From Mycolicibacterium boenickei (GTDB taxonomy: Bacteria; Actinomycetota; Actinomycetes; Mycobacteriales; Mycobacteriaceae), in the NCBI RefSeq assembly GCF_010731295.1, contig NZ_AP022579.1:2232001-2296000 (forward strand): DNA of 64,000 nucleotides, given 5' to 3'. Positions 45,060 to 53,439 of the stretch are shown here, piece after piece; the stretch's first letter is position 1; the number at the start of each line of letters is the position of its first letter. The notes beneath the pieces were generated by a model. The model did not search any database. It worked only from the letters and a program-made list of their open reading frames with translations, and had not been told where the DNA came from. The translations under genes and the position numbers were made by a program.

Positions 45060-46070
45060 GTGACACAAGATACTTCTGAGACATGCCCCGTGACCAGCGG
45101 ATCCGCTGCGGTGGCGGCGGGTTGCCCGGCTGCCCCGGGCGGGTACGAGGCGCCGCCTGTCCCGCTCGGGCCGGATTCGCTGACGTGGAAGTACTTCGGT
45201 GACTGGCGGGGGATGCTGCAGGGCCCGTGGGCCGGGTCGATGCAGAACATGCACCCGCAGCTGGGCGCGGCCGTCACGGAGCACTCGATCTTCTTCCAGG
45301 AGCGCTGGCCGCGGCTGCTCCGCTCGTTGTACCCCATCGGCGGCGTGGTGTTCGACGGCGACCGGGCGCCGCAGACCGGCGCCGAGGTGCGCGACTACCA
45401 CGTCGACATCAAAGGGATCGACGCCCAGGGGCGGCGCTATCACGCGCTGAACCCCGAGGTCTTCTACTGGGCGCATTCGACGTTCTTCGTCGGCACGATC
45501 ATCGTGGCGGACCGGCTCGCCGGCGGCATCTCCGAAGCGGACAAGCGGCAGCTGTTCGACGAGCACAAGCGCTGGTACTCGATGTACGGCATGAGCATGC
45601 GGCCCGTCCCGGAAACCTGGGAGGACTTCCAGGTCTATTGGGAACACATGTGCCGCAACGTGTTGGAGAACAACCAGGCGGCCCGCGATGTACTGGACCT
45701 GAGTGAGCTGCCGAAGCCGCCGTTCGCGTCGAAGATGCCCGACTGGATGTGGGCGCTGCAGCGCAAGTATGTGGTGCACCCGTTGTTCGTCTGGTTCACC
45801 GTCGGCCTGTACCACCCGGCGGTGCGCGAGCTGATGGGATACACCTGGTCGGAACGCGATGAGAAGCGACATCGCTTGCTGGGCAAGGTGATCGGCCACA
45901 TTTTCAAGCTCGTACCCCGGCGCCGTCGCATGCATCCGCGAGCCCGCAGTGCATGGGACCGCGCCACCGGCCGCATCCCGGCCGACGCCCCGCTGGTGCA
46001 CACCCCGGCCCGCAACCTGCCGCCTATTGGCCACCGCGACAACGGGATGCACTACAGCCCCAACGTCTAA
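45060..46070 (+). CDS. MpaB/DUF2236-family oxygenase-like protein (Rv0826-like)
   Basis: The 336-residue helical protein has the DUF2236 pattern seen in latex-clearing protein and MpaB: RSLYPIGGVVFDGDR, WAHSTFFVGTIIVADRL (candidate heme-binding region, about residue 145) and FDEHKRWYSMYGMSM. Family members bind b-type heme, and some cleave polyisoprenes or modify peptides. The substrate is unknown; TetR control suggests response to a lipophilic compound. It starts at GTG. Confidence 0.8.
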   Translation: MTQDTSETCPVTSGSAAVAAGCPAAPGGYEAPPVPLGPDSLTWKYFGDWRGMLQGPWAGSMQNMHPQLGAAVTEHSIFFQERWPRLLRSLYPIGGVVFDGDRAPQTGAEVRDYHVDIKGIDAQGRRYHALNPEVFYWAHSTFFVGTIIVADRLAGGISEADKRQLFDEHKRWYSMYGMSMRPVPETWEDFQVYWEHMCRNVLENNQAARDVLDLSELPKPPFASKMPDWMWALQRKYVVHPLFVWFTVGLYHPAVRELMGYTWSERDEKRHRLLGKVIGHIFKLVPRRRRMHPRARSAWDRATGRIPADAPLVHTPARNLPPIGHRDNGMHYSPNV

Positions 46071-46100
46071 CGCGTTGCGTCAGAGCTGCGTTCGTGGGCC

Positions 46101-46451
46101 TCAGCGGCCGACGAACGCGGCGTTCTGCGGGCAGTAGACCTTGACCGCCCCGCGCACCAGGTTCGCGGCCTGGTGCTTGTCGATGCCTGCCTGGTTCATC
46201 AGCTGGCTGATCACTCCCCGCACCGTGCGGGCGGGTTCGATCTTGCCCTTCGTGAGGGCGTCGCAGACTCCGCGACCGACCTGGCCGGCCTCCTCGGGCG
46301 AAGTCGTGGGAATTTTCAGGTCGTTGACGATGGTGAAGAACTGGTCATCCTGGGCGTCCGCACGTGCCGGCGAGACCCCGAACGACGCCGTCAGCGCGAC
46401 AACGCCGACCGCCGTCGCGAAGACTCGAGTTTTCACGCCCCGGGAGAACAT
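46101..46451 (-). CDS. DUF732 secreted protein
   Basis: The 116-residue precursor starts at the ATG at 46451 behind GGAG. It has a signal peptide ending SPARAD and a DUF732 domain: DDQFFTIVNDLKIPTTSPEE followed by GRGVCDALTKG and a terminal Cys in GAVKVYCPQNAA. The two Cys probably form a disulfide. Many mycobacterial genomes carry dozens of DUF732 proteins; none has a firmly known role. Confidence 0.85.
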   Translation of the reverse strand: MFSRGVKTRVFATAVGVVALTASFGVSPARADAQDDQFFTIVNDLKIPTTSPEEAGQVGRGVCDALTKGKIEPARTVRGVISQLMNQAGIDKHQAANLVRGAVKVYCPQNAAFVGR

Positions 46452-46549
46452 CGGTGACTCCTTCATTCGGCTGCCGACCCGTGGCCATCAACGATAAAGG
46501 GGTGCTCCCGACGGCGCGCGGGCACGTGGCTTATTCGTATGACGCCAAT

Positions 46550-47959
46550 TCATGTGACTTCGTCGGAGCGGAGCAGGGTGATGCTGAGCGCTCCGCCGCA
46601 GAGTGCGACACCCCCAGCGGCGACGAGAGCTGCGACCAGGCCGGACGTGGAAATGCCCGCCCCGGGGTGGGGCGGCTGGGCGAGAGTGCCGCACAACGCG
46701 ATCCCGATGGTCAGGCCGAGCTGGCGGGCCGCGTTGGCTGCGGAGGCCGCGGTGCCCGCGCGCGCAGGCGGCACCGAGGTCGCGGCGACCGCGGGCAGCA
46801 CAGGCGACACGATGCCCGCGCCGATGCCGGTGATCGCCAGCGCGGCGATCAGCGTCGTCCACTCCGGGCGTGCAGTCAGGGCGGCACCGGACAGGCATGC
46901 CAGACCGGTGAGTACCGTGCCGCCGCCCAGGACCCAGCTGCGCGGCGCATCGTGCAGCCGAGCGCTGAACAGTAGCGTTACCGCGATGAACGCCACGAGT
47001 TGAATGGTCAGGATGAGGGCGGCCTGCAACGGGCGCATGGCCTCGGTGGTCTGCAGCCACCGGGACAAGACCGGCAGCGCCGCGAATGCGGCGAAGTAGT
47101 AGGAGAACCCGGCGATGAGCACGGCGGTGAATCCGCGAGTGGCAAACAGACCGGCGGGCAGTACCGGATGCGCAGCGCGGCGCTGGCTCGGAACGAACGC
47201 CGCCGCCGAACCGAGCCCCACCAGGACGCCCGAGATGGTGCCGACCGATGTCCACCCGTGTTCTCCGGCGTTGATCATCGCGAAGGTGACTCCGGTCATC
47301 GACGTGGTGATGAGCAATGTGCCCGCCAGGTCGATCGGCCCGCCTCGGTGAGATTCGCGGGGTAGCGAGATGAATCCGGCGACCAAGGCGACGAGGCACA
47401 CCGGCAGCGCTCCGACGAACAGCCAGCGCCAGCCGACGAACTCGGTGACCGCTCCGCCGGCGATGGTGCCCGCGGTGCTACCGGCGCCCGCGCAGGCACC
47501 CCACACCGCGAACGACACCGCGCGGGCGCGACCGGAATAGCACTGCGTCAACAGCGGCACGGCAGTGGCGAATAGCGCTGCCCCACCGACTCCCTGGGCG
47601 GCCCGGGCCCCGACCAGCAAGGCGCCCGAACCGGCGAGGGCGCAGGCCACCGAGGCCGCGGCGAATGCGGCCAGCCCGATCAGGAACAGCCGCCGGTGAC
47701 CCAGTCGGTCCCCGAGGGTTCCCATGGCCAGCACCAGGGCGGCGAGCACGAGCGTGTAGACATCGATGATCCATTGCGCGACTGCGAAACCGGCACCGAG
47801 ATCGTCGGCGATTCCCGCGACGCTGACGGTCACGACGGTGGTGTAGGCGAGCAGCAGGAACGTCGCCGCGCAGCATGCCAGCAGCGGACGCCAATCTGTT
47901 CGTGGACCGGTGGCCGCGACAGGGTGAGCGGAGTCTGACAGGTGGGGTGTGGACGTCAC
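46550..47959 (-). CDS. MFS drug-efflux transporter (DHA2, 14-helix type)
   Basis: The 469-residue protein has about 14 membrane helices and the MFS motif A-like GTLGDRLGHRRLFLIGLAAF near residue 75, plus the efflux-type motif C region AGAGSTAGTIAGGAVTEFVG (about residue 160). It resembles EmrB/QacA exporters of drugs or lipids. It is divergent from the CGNR-type protein, which may regulate it. Confidence 0.85.
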   Translation of the reverse strand: MTSTPHLSDSAHPVAATGPRTDWRPLLACCAATFLLLAYTTVVTVSVAGIADDLGAGFAVAQWIIDVYTLVLAALVLAMGTLGDRLGHRRLFLIGLAAFAAASVACALAGSGALLVGARAAQGVGGAALFATAVPLLTQCYSGRARAVSFAVWGACAGAGSTAGTIAGGAVTEFVGWRWLFVGALPVCLVALVAGFISLPRESHRGGPIDLAGTLLITTSMTGVTFAMINAGEHGWTSVGTISGVLVGLGSAAAFVPSQRRAAHPVLPAGLFATRGFTAVLIAGFSYYFAAFAALPVLSRWLQTTEAMRPLQAALILTIQLVAFIAVTLLFSARLHDAPRSWVLGGGTVLTGLACLSGAALTARPEWTTLIAALAITGIGAGIVSPVLPAVAATSVPPARAGTAASAANAARQLGLTIGIALCGTLAQPPHPGAGISTSGLVAALVAAGGVALCGGALSITLLRSDEVT

Positions 47960-47984
47960 GGTGCCAGGCTGATGTAATGCGCTT

Positions 47985-48503
47985 GTGCGTGTAAACCCTT
48001 ACATCGAGCCGCTGCTGCAGAACGTGACCGATCTGCTCAACCGGCCCGCGACCACCGCCGCCGACCTCGAAGATCGGTGGACCTCACGGGGTATGCCCAC
48101 GCAAAGTCCGGCCACCGGCGAGGATCTGGAACAACTGCGAAAGTTCCTGCGTCAGTGGGCGGCTGTCGTTGACGCGCCGACCGAGCATGAAAGGGTTCGG
48201 CTGCTCAACCAGATGCTGTCCCGGCACACGGCCAAACCGTCGATCACCGATCACGACGGCAGTGGCTGGCATCTGCACTACCGCGACCCCGGCGCCGGGT
48301 TCACCGCCACTCTGGCCGGTGCGACCAGCGCCGCCGCCGCGCAGTACCTCACCGACCGGGGCATGCACCGGATTCGCCGGTGCGCGTCGGCCGAGTGCTC
48401 CAACGCCTTCGTGGATTTCAGCAGGCCCGGCACCCAGAGATACTGCACCCACAACTGCGCCAACCGCGACGCCGTCCGACGGCACCGCGCCAAAACGTTG
48501 TGA
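47985..48503 (+). CDS. ABATE/CGNR-type zinc-finger regulator
   Basis: The 172-residue protein has an ABATE-like N-terminal domain and a C-terminal zinc-binding segment with RRCASAECSNAFVDFSRPGT and RYCTHNCANRDAVRRHR, the CGNR arrangement. The namesake Gly is Ala here (C-A-N-R). CGNR proteins are predicted DNA-binding regulators of stress or efflux genes. It starts at GTG, 25 bp from the divergent MFS gene start, so it is a likely regulator of that gene. Confidence 0.8.
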   Translation: MRVNPYIEPLLQNVTDLLNRPATTAADLEDRWTSRGMPTQSPATGEDLEQLRKFLRQWAAVVDAPTEHERVRLLNQMLSRHTAKPSITDHDGSGWHLHYRDPGAGFTATLAGATSAAAAQYLTDRGMHRIRRCASAECSNAFVDFSRPGTQRYCTHNCANRDAVRRHRAKTL

Positions 48504-48663
48504 GTGCGTTGTAGCGGAGCGGCTACGGCAGGTGGAATTCTTCGCCGCCGCGTTGGGCGGACCCGAGGCCCTCGTTTCCAGATAATAGCCGCGATCGCGC
48601 CGCTGGCCGACGAGATTGCGACCGCTCGGAGCGCGTAGACGGGGCAGTGCAGAACCGCACCTG

Positions 48664-48681
48664 ACCCGCCTTGCGGCGGGT
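48664..48681 (-). terminator. Hairpin downstream of tRNA-Lys
   Basis: ACCCGCC-ttgc-GGCGGGT forms a perfect 7-bp stem 6 bp beyond the 3' end of the minus-strand tRNA-Lys. It is consistent with a terminator, though without a clear T-run. Confidence 0.6.
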
Positions 48682-48687
48682 GTCTGG

Positions 48688-48760
48688 TGCCCCCAGTAGG
48701 GCTCGAACCTACGACCTGCGGATTAAAAGTCCGTAGCTCTACCAACTGAGCTATAGGGGC
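48688..48760 (-). tRNA. tRNA-Lys (anticodon TTT)
   Basis: Read on the minus strand it forms a 73-nt cloverleaf: acceptor GCCCCTA/TGGGGGC, D-arm GCTCAGTTGGTAGAGC, anticodon loop CTTTTAA with TTT, T-arm with GGTTCGAGCC and discriminator A. CCA is not encoded. It is divergent from the Glu-Asp-Phe tRNA cluster. Confidence 0.97.
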
Positions 48761-48893
48761 GCGAGAAGACAGGGTACAAGATGGCCGAAATTGGTGTTGC
48801 GACCACCGGGTTTGAAGATTTGGGCATCCGTACCCTAAGCTATCGAAGCTCCCAACGGACACGTTGTGAACACCCCGGAGAGATTCGGATTAG

Positions 48894-48966
48894 GCCCCCA
48901 TCGTCTAGTGGCCTAGGACGCCGCCCTTTCACGGCGGTAGCACGGGTTCGAATCCCGTTGGGGGTA
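48894..48966 (+). tRNA. tRNA-Glu (anticodon TTC)
   Basis: A 73-nt cloverleaf with acceptor GCCCCCA/TGGGGGT, anticodon loop CTTTCAC (TTC), T-loop GGTTCGAATCC and discriminator A. The terminal acceptor pair is G-U. It is the first of three tandem tRNAs on the plus strand. Confidence 0.96.
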
Positions 48967-49001
48967 CGCAACACGGAAACGTGGAGCATGCTGGAAAGTA
49001 A

Positions 49002-49078
49002 GGCCCTGTGGCGCAGTTGGTTAGCGCGCCGCCCTGTCACGGCGGAGGTCGCGGGTTCGAGTCCCGTCAGGGTCGCCA
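49002..49078 (+). tRNA. tRNA-Asp (anticodon GTC)
   Basis: The cloverleaf has acceptor GGCCCTG/CAGGGTC, D-arm GCGCAGTTGGTTAGCGC, anticodon loop CTGTCAC (GTC) and T-loop GGTTCGAGTCC. Discriminator G is followed by an encoded CCA (49076-49078), unlike its neighbours. It lies 35 bp after tRNA-Glu. Confidence 0.96.
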
Positions 49079-49119
49079 TCACGGCGAGGCAGTTCGGTTT
49101 GCGAGAGCCGGTGCCTTCC

Positions 49120-49193
49120 GGCCAGGTAGCTCAGTTGGTACGAGCGTCCGCCTGAAAAGCGGAAGGTCGCCGGTTCGATCCCGGCCCTGGCCA
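49120..49193 (+). tRNA. tRNA-Phe (anticodon GAA)
   Basis: The 74-nt cloverleaf has acceptor GGCCAGG/CCTGGCC, anticodon loop CTGAAAA (GAA), T-loop GGTTCGATCCC and discriminator A without encoded CCA. It is followed at once by an intrinsic terminator. Confidence 0.96.
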
Positions 49194-49200
49194 CTGAGAG

Positions 49201-49229
49201 AACCCACTGGTGACGGTGGGTTTTTCTGT
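49201..49229 (+). terminator. Intrinsic terminator of the tRNA-Glu-Asp-Phe unit
   Basis: AACCCAC pairs with GTGGGTT around an 8-nt loop and runs into TTTCTGTTT. This is a textbook hairpin plus T-rich tract, rare among the terminators of this window. Confidence 0.85.
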
Positions 49230-49321
49230 TTCTTCGGACCTTCGCTGCGAGGCCTCCGATGACCCAGCGTGACCCATTCCGACGGTGCGGCCGACGAGTC
49301 CAGATGGGTAGGGTGCTGCCA

Positions 49322-50332
49322 ATGCCCGACATCCCTGAGCCCCAGCTCGAACCGGTCGCAGCGCGCCTCCTCGATGCGCAAGTGGCGTTCTCGATACAAC
49401 AGTTGCGCGGCGAGAACTACCACAGCTTGGTGCTCGATGAGATTGAGCACGCCTTGACGGAGGCGTCGCAGATCACGCTGGCTGAGGCGGTGACACCCGC
49501 GATGATCAAGAACGTTGCTGCGAAGTACGCCGTGCAGGTGCCGGTCGAAGGCGGGATCGCGGAACTTGTCAGCGATGTTGCCGTCCAGTTGTACGAACTC
49601 ACCGCGACCACCGACACCCGTTTCGGCGAGGTTATCGGCGAGCGGCGCTTCGGCGAGCTCAGCTCGATGGTGCTCGAGACGGGTGTCGCGCAACGGGTGC
49701 TGGAGCGAATTCTGAGCAGTGAGGCATTCACTGACTTCTGTGTGACGCTGGTTCAACATGCGCTGACGGAATCTGTCACGCAGGGAGGTAAGTCGCTGGC
49801 CCGCGGTCGGCTGGGCCGGATTCTCAGCGGACTCGGAGCCCGCATGCCACAGGGGTCGGCCGAACGGTTGGAGCTTCGTGCCGAGTCGGCGGTGCGCCGC
49901 GGCGCCCGTTTTCTGCTCGCCCATGCTCATGCGGACGACAATGTGCTCGTCGAGGCGGTCAACGAGTTGTGGCGCGGTAACCTCGACACCCCGCTGTCGT
50001 CGGCGCTTTCAGTGATTACCGTCGATGACGTCGAGGACGCTGTCGTGCCGGTCTACGAGTTCTGGCGCACGTTCCGAGACACCGCCTACTTCCGGGCGCT
50101 TCTCGACGAGGGCATTGACCAGGTGTTCGAAAAGTACAGCGATGTCAGCCTTTACGACCTGCTACTCGACGTCGGGGTGGGACGTGAGGACATGCTCGAG
50201 GAAGCCTTACGTTTCGGTCCGCCGGTGATCGCCTTGCTCGACGAGCGGGGCTATCTGGAGTCGGTACTGCGGCGTCGACTCATCCCGTTCTATCTCTCGG
50301 ATCAGTTCCGGGAGGCTTTGGCGGGACGCTAG
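49322..50332 (+). CDS. Conserved mycobacterial protein of unknown function
   Basis: I do not recognise a domain. From the ATG at 49322 the 336-residue protein is acidic and mainly helical, with no signal peptide or clear membrane segment. It has evenly spaced helical blocks such as LDAQVAFSIQQLRGENYHSL and SVYDLLLDV-type segments (YSDVSLYDLLLDVGVGREDM). A start 21 codons upstream is open but overlaps the post-tRNA region. It stands alone between the tRNA terminator and a convergent L,D-transpeptidase gene. Confidence 0.6.
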   Translation: MPDIPEPQLEPVAARLLDAQVAFSIQQLRGENYHSLVLDEIEHALTEASQITLAEAVTPAMIKNVAAKYAVQVPVEGGIAELVSDVAVQLYELTATTDTRFGEVIGERRFGELSSMVLETGVAQRVLERILSSEAFTDFCVTLVQHALTESVTQGGKSLARGRLGRILSGLGARMPQGSAERLELRAESAVRRGARFLLAHAHADDNVLVEAVNELWRGNLDTPLSSALSVITVDDVEDAVVPVYEFWRTFRDTAYFRALLDEGIDQVFEKYSDVSLYDLLLDVGVGREDMLEEALRFGPPVIALLDERGYLESVLRRRLIPFYLSDQFREALAGR

Positions 50333-50358
50333 CCTCCGCTCCGCCGCGATCCTTCCGA

Positions 50359-51180
50359 TCAGATCTGCCAGTCGTTGGAACCGTCGTACCGGGAGTAGGT
50401 TCCGCCCGAGGAGTTCTGCACGACGATCGGATCGCCGGCACCGAAGTTGTCGAAGAACCATCTGGCGTTGGTGGGGCTGATGTTGATGCAGCCGTGGCTC
50501 ACGTTGCGCTTGCCCTGATCGTCGACCGACCACGGCGCGCTGTGGACGAAGTCGCCGCTGTCGTCGAATCGGACGGCCAACTCGACCGTCAGCTTGTATC
50601 CGTTCGGCGAGTTGACCGGGACGCCATAGGTCGACGAATCCATCACCACCGAGGGCATCTTCTCTTGCACGTAGAAGGTGCCGTTCGGCGTCTGGCGGCC
50701 GCCGGATGCCATGCCCATCGACATTGGGATGGTTTTCTCCACGGCGCCGTTGCGGGTGACGGTCAGCTGGTGGGTGGTGTCGTTGGCGGTGGCCACCAGC
50801 GCGTCCCCGATGTTGAAGTTGGACACCGTGCCGCCGGCGTCGACGTTGACCGAGGTGTGGGCGGGCCAGAAGCTCAGCGGGCGCCACCGCAGCTGCGTCG
50901 GGGTGATCCAGTAGAACTTGCCGGGAACTTCCGGGACCGACGAGATGTGGATGGCGTTCTCGGTGGCACCGGCATCATCGACCGGGCCGGGGAAGTTGAA
51001 GATGATCGGCTGGGCCACACCGACGGTCGCGCCGTCGGCCGGGACGAGCCTGGGCGGCTCGAACGGTGCCGGATCTGCCTGCGCGGCACCGGCACCCAGC
51101 ATGCAGGCGCTGCCCACCATCGCAGCCGCCCCGGCTGCCCTCAACGCGCCGAAAAGTTTTTCCCTCGTCCAGTCACCCAT
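50359..51180 (-). CDS. L,D-transpeptidase with N-terminal Ig-like domain
   Basis: The 273-residue precursor has a signal peptide ending GAAQADP and an Ig-like domain (residues 40-125, [20 protein letters not shown]). The YkuD catalytic domain carries the active Cys in [17 protein letters not shown] (about residue 232). Such enzymes form 3-3 peptidoglycan cross-links and are targets of carbapenems. Its start lies inside the 3' end of the small ORF upstream (about 40-bp overlap), so it may belong to the DUF692 operon. The C-terminus is shorter than in LdtMt2. Confidence 0.9.
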   Translation of the reverse strand: MGDWTREKLFGALRAAGAAAMVGSACMLGAGAAQADPAPFEPPRLVPADGATVGVAQPIIFNFPGPVDDAGATENAIHISSVPEVPGKFYWITPTQLRWRPLSFWPAHTSVNVDAGGTVSNFNIGDALVATANDTTHQLTVTRNGAVEKTIPMSMGMASGGRQTPNGTFYVQEKMPSVVMDSSTYGVPVNSPNGYKLTVELAVRFDDSGDFVHSAPWSVDDQGKRNVSHGCINISPTNARWFFDNFGAGDPIVVQNSSGGTYSRYDGSNDWQI

Positions 51181-51386
51181 CGCACCATCGTGTCATGGCT
51201 TGTCCGGAATTCTGGCCACCACCACCGGCGTCGACGAGTAGCAGGCGCCGCGTGCGCATCGCGCTTGTGGCGGCACACCTCGCCTGCCGCGGCCACGGCC
51301 GTCGGATCGAAACCCGGTGGCACCGGTCCGCCTGCCACCAACGCCCGTACCAAGGCTTCCTGGCGCTGGGCCAACGTTCCCGTCAT
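51141..51386 (-). CDS. Small DUF692-linked protein (SCO6045-like segment)
   Basis: The 81-residue product starts at the ATG at 51386, overlapping the DUF692 stop as ATGA. The first half ([17 protein letters not shown], then [20 protein letters not shown]) resembles the small domain found beside DUF692 enzymes in actinobacteria. The second half is Arg/Trp-rich, looks unlike a folded domain and overlaps the transpeptidase start, so a frameshift or a truncated C-terminus is possible. In other DUF692 systems a partner protein presents the substrate peptide; this is the candidate partner here. Confidence 0.6.
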   Translation of the reverse strand: MTGTLAQRQEALVRALVAGGPVPPGFDPTAVAAAGEVCRHKRDAHAAPATRRRRWWWPEFRTSHDTMVRWVTGRGKNFSAR

Positions 51387-52249
51387 GCCCACACCTCCCG
51401 CGCCCCGGCGGTGATCGGAGCGGCTCCCGCGGCCGCGGCGATCGCGTCCAGCTCTTCGAAAAGCTCTGCGGCCGGGGGGAACCGGCCGTCGCGCTCCAGC
51501 ATGAACGGGGTGTCCACCCGTTCCCGCAGCGCTGTGACGAGCTCCAGCACCTCCGGAGGAGTCTGCGCGGTGTGGGTGTCGTGGTAGAAGTCCTCACCAT
51601 CGCGACCGCCTGCGACGTGGCTGTAGGCCACGCGCTCCACGGGTAGACGTGCCAACTCCCGCAGTGGATCACGTCCACGATTGCGCGCGTTGGCGTAGAC
51701 GTTCGCCACGTCGAGGACCAGTAGCACCCCGGTACGTTCCACCAACTCGGTCAGGAACTCCGACTCGGTGAGATCCGAGTCGGGCCACTCCACGAAGGAG
51801 GCGATGTTCTCCACGGCCAGCGGCACCGGCAGGTCCCGCCGGGTGCGGTCGATGTTGGCCGCCAGCACGTCGAGGGCTTCGCGGGTGCGCGGCACCGGCA
51901 GCAGATGCCCGGCCTCGATCCCGCCGGCCCGGACGAAGGCGATGTGCTCGCTGACCACGGGAGCGCGGAGGGCCTGAGCGCAGGCTGCCAGTCGGTGTAC
52001 TCGCTTGGGCTGCACGGGCTCTGCGCCGCCCAGCGACAGGGCGACACCGTGGGGTATGACCGGGACGCCGTGGGCGACCAGAGCCGCCAGTGCCGGTTCC
52101 GGCCGGGCGCGACGGCGACGGATCGGGACCGACTCGGCGATCACCTCGCAGAAACCCGGCCGCAGATCGTCGACCACTCCGGCGATCTCGCGCCGCCAGC
52201 CGATGCCCACATCGCCGAGGGCGGGCACGGTACGGCTTGCGGTGCTCAT
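51383..52249 (-). CDS. DUF692 multinuclear iron oxygenase (MNIO)
   Basis: From the ATG at 52249 the protein has 288 residues. It has the TIM-barrel DUF692 fold with the metal and active-site motifs intact: VSEHIAFVRAGG, LAVENIASFVEWP, LVLDVANVYANARN, VAYSHVAGG, YHDTHTAQTPPEV and PFMLERDGRFPP. MNIO enzymes such as MbnB, TglH and ChrH oxidatively modify Cys, Asp or other residues of ribosomal peptides. It overlaps both neighbours by 4 bases, so the three genes form one translationally coupled unit. The likely substrate is the Cys-rich tail of the protein encoded just upstream. Confidence 0.88.
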   Translation of the reverse strand: MSTASRTVPALGDVGIGWRREIAGVVDDLRPGFCEVIAESVPIRRRRARPEPALAALVAHGVPVIPHGVALSLGGAEPVQPKRVHRLAACAQALRAPVVSEHIAFVRAGGIEAGHLLPVPRTREALDVLAANIDRTRRDLPVPLAVENIASFVEWPDSDLTESEFLTELVERTGVLLVLDVANVYANARNRGRDPLRELARLPVERVAYSHVAGGRDGEDFYHDTHTAQTPPEVLELVTALRERVDTPFMLERDGRFPPAAELFEELDAIAAAAGAAPITAGAREVWA

Positions 52250-53157
52250 CCGCCGCAACCTCCGCACCCGCCACAGCCCCCGCAGCCACCGCACCCGCCG
52301 CCACCGTCGCCCCCGCAGGAGGCGCCGCAGCCGCCGCCGTCCGCACCGCCGGAGGAGCTCCCGGCCAGCTGCACCGAGGTCGAGTAGTCGGAGTCGATGG
52401 CCCACAGTGCACCGGTACCGAACAGGGCCACCGACAGCGCCACCGCCGTCGGGCCGTAGGTGTCGAAGGCCGGCTGCTTGGCGGGCTCCAAGTAGGCCAG
52501 TTTCTCCTGTTGGGCGGCCAGCAGCCGGCGGCCCGCGCGAGTCAGGCGATCAACGCCCAGCAGGTGTGGGAGCACCAGCGCTCCGTACAAGACGGTGGCG
52601 CTCGCGATTGCCACGAGGGTCACCGCGTAGTCGGCGTGGTGGGGCGACAACTGGGTCGCCAGGTAGACGCCGTAACCGATACCCAGTGCCATCACCACGA
52701 TCGACGGCGCCGTTCCCCAGCGCATGCGGGCCCGTTCGGCACTGGTCCGCACCAAGCCACGCAGGCTCAGATGTCCTTCGAGCTCGGCGAGCTCGTCGCC
52801 GGACGCCGCGTACAGCCCGGGCACGGTGTGCTCCGGATCGGCGGCAACCCGTTCCAATACCTTCCCGATGAACCGGTCCGTCTCCGGGAAGAGTGCGGCG
52901 CGGTCCACCCGTCCGTTCGCGGTGACCCGCCCACTGGCGCGCAGGGTGGCGAGCGAGGCCACCACTGGGGCGATGTCCGATCGCAGGAACGCCAGCTCGG
53001 TGGCGCTGATCGGTTCGGTTACCGCGGGGCGGCGCGGCGTCGTGGCGATCCGCCACACCACCGCGAAGACGATCGTCGTCGCCAATGCGGCCAGATATCC
53101 GTACCCCGCCGGGGTTATCGCCTCGATGTACCGATCAATCAGGTTTTCGATCGACAT
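52246..53157 (-). CDS. TIGR04222-type membrane protein with Gly/Cys repeat tail
   Basis: The 303-residue protein has four membrane helices (about residues 18-38, 160-178, 186-210 and 245-265). A cytoplasmic acidic/helical domain lies between the first and second, including LAFLRSDIAPVVASLATL. The last 33 residues are Gly/Cys only apart from a few small residues, with seven Cys and a C-G-G period. The ATG at 53157 follows a perfect AGGAGGTGAT ribosome site. The stop overlaps the DUF692 start (ATGA). The tail is the probable modification target of DUF692. Confidence 0.8.
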   Translation of the reverse strand: MSIENLIDRYIEAITPAGYGYLAALATTIVFAVVWRIATTPRRPAVTEPISATELAFLRSDIAPVVASLATLRASGRVTANGRVDRAALFPETDRFIGKVLERVAADPEHTVPGLYAASGDELAELEGHLSLRGLVRTSAERARMRWGTAPSIVVMALGIGYGVYLATQLSPHHADYAVTLVAIASATVLYGALVLPHLLGVDRLTRAGRRLLAAQQEKLAYLEPAKQPAFDTYGPTAVALSVALFGTGALWAIDSDYSTSVQLAGSSSGGADGGGCGASCGGDGGGGCGGCGGCGGCGGCGG

Positions 53158-53160
53158 CAC

Positions 53161-53170
53161 ATCACCTCCT
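53161..53170 (-). promoter_or_regulatory. Consensus ribosome site of the Gly/Cys-tail gene
   Basis: AGGAGGTGAT on the minus strand matches the anti-Shine-Dalgarno completely, with 7 nt between AGGAGG and the ATG at 53157. It decides this start over an in-frame one 11 codons upstream, and predicts strong translation of the operon's first gene. Confidence 0.8.
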
Positions 53171-53439
53171 GGGTCTTCGGTGTGGATCACCTTGCCTGCG
53201 TCAAAGCCCCTTACCGGTCACAACTTTCAGGCGAAACCTCGGTCGCGCGGCCCCGCTGAACCAGCCAGCGTGCACGCCGGGGGACAGGAGTCGTTGAGGA
53301 CTTGGTGGGGGTTGTCTGAGGAAAATCCGGGCGGTGCTGGGCCTGCGGATCCGCTGGCGCCGACGCCACATTCACCAGATCGGTAACATCGACCCCATTG
53401 GCAACGACATTCACAAGTGTCACGGCGGTTGGGGGTGAG

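Noticed and set aside
48894..49193. tRNA cluster as a phage attachment site
   Set aside because: No integrase or repeated tRNA 3' end is found within the window, and the tRNAs look intact.
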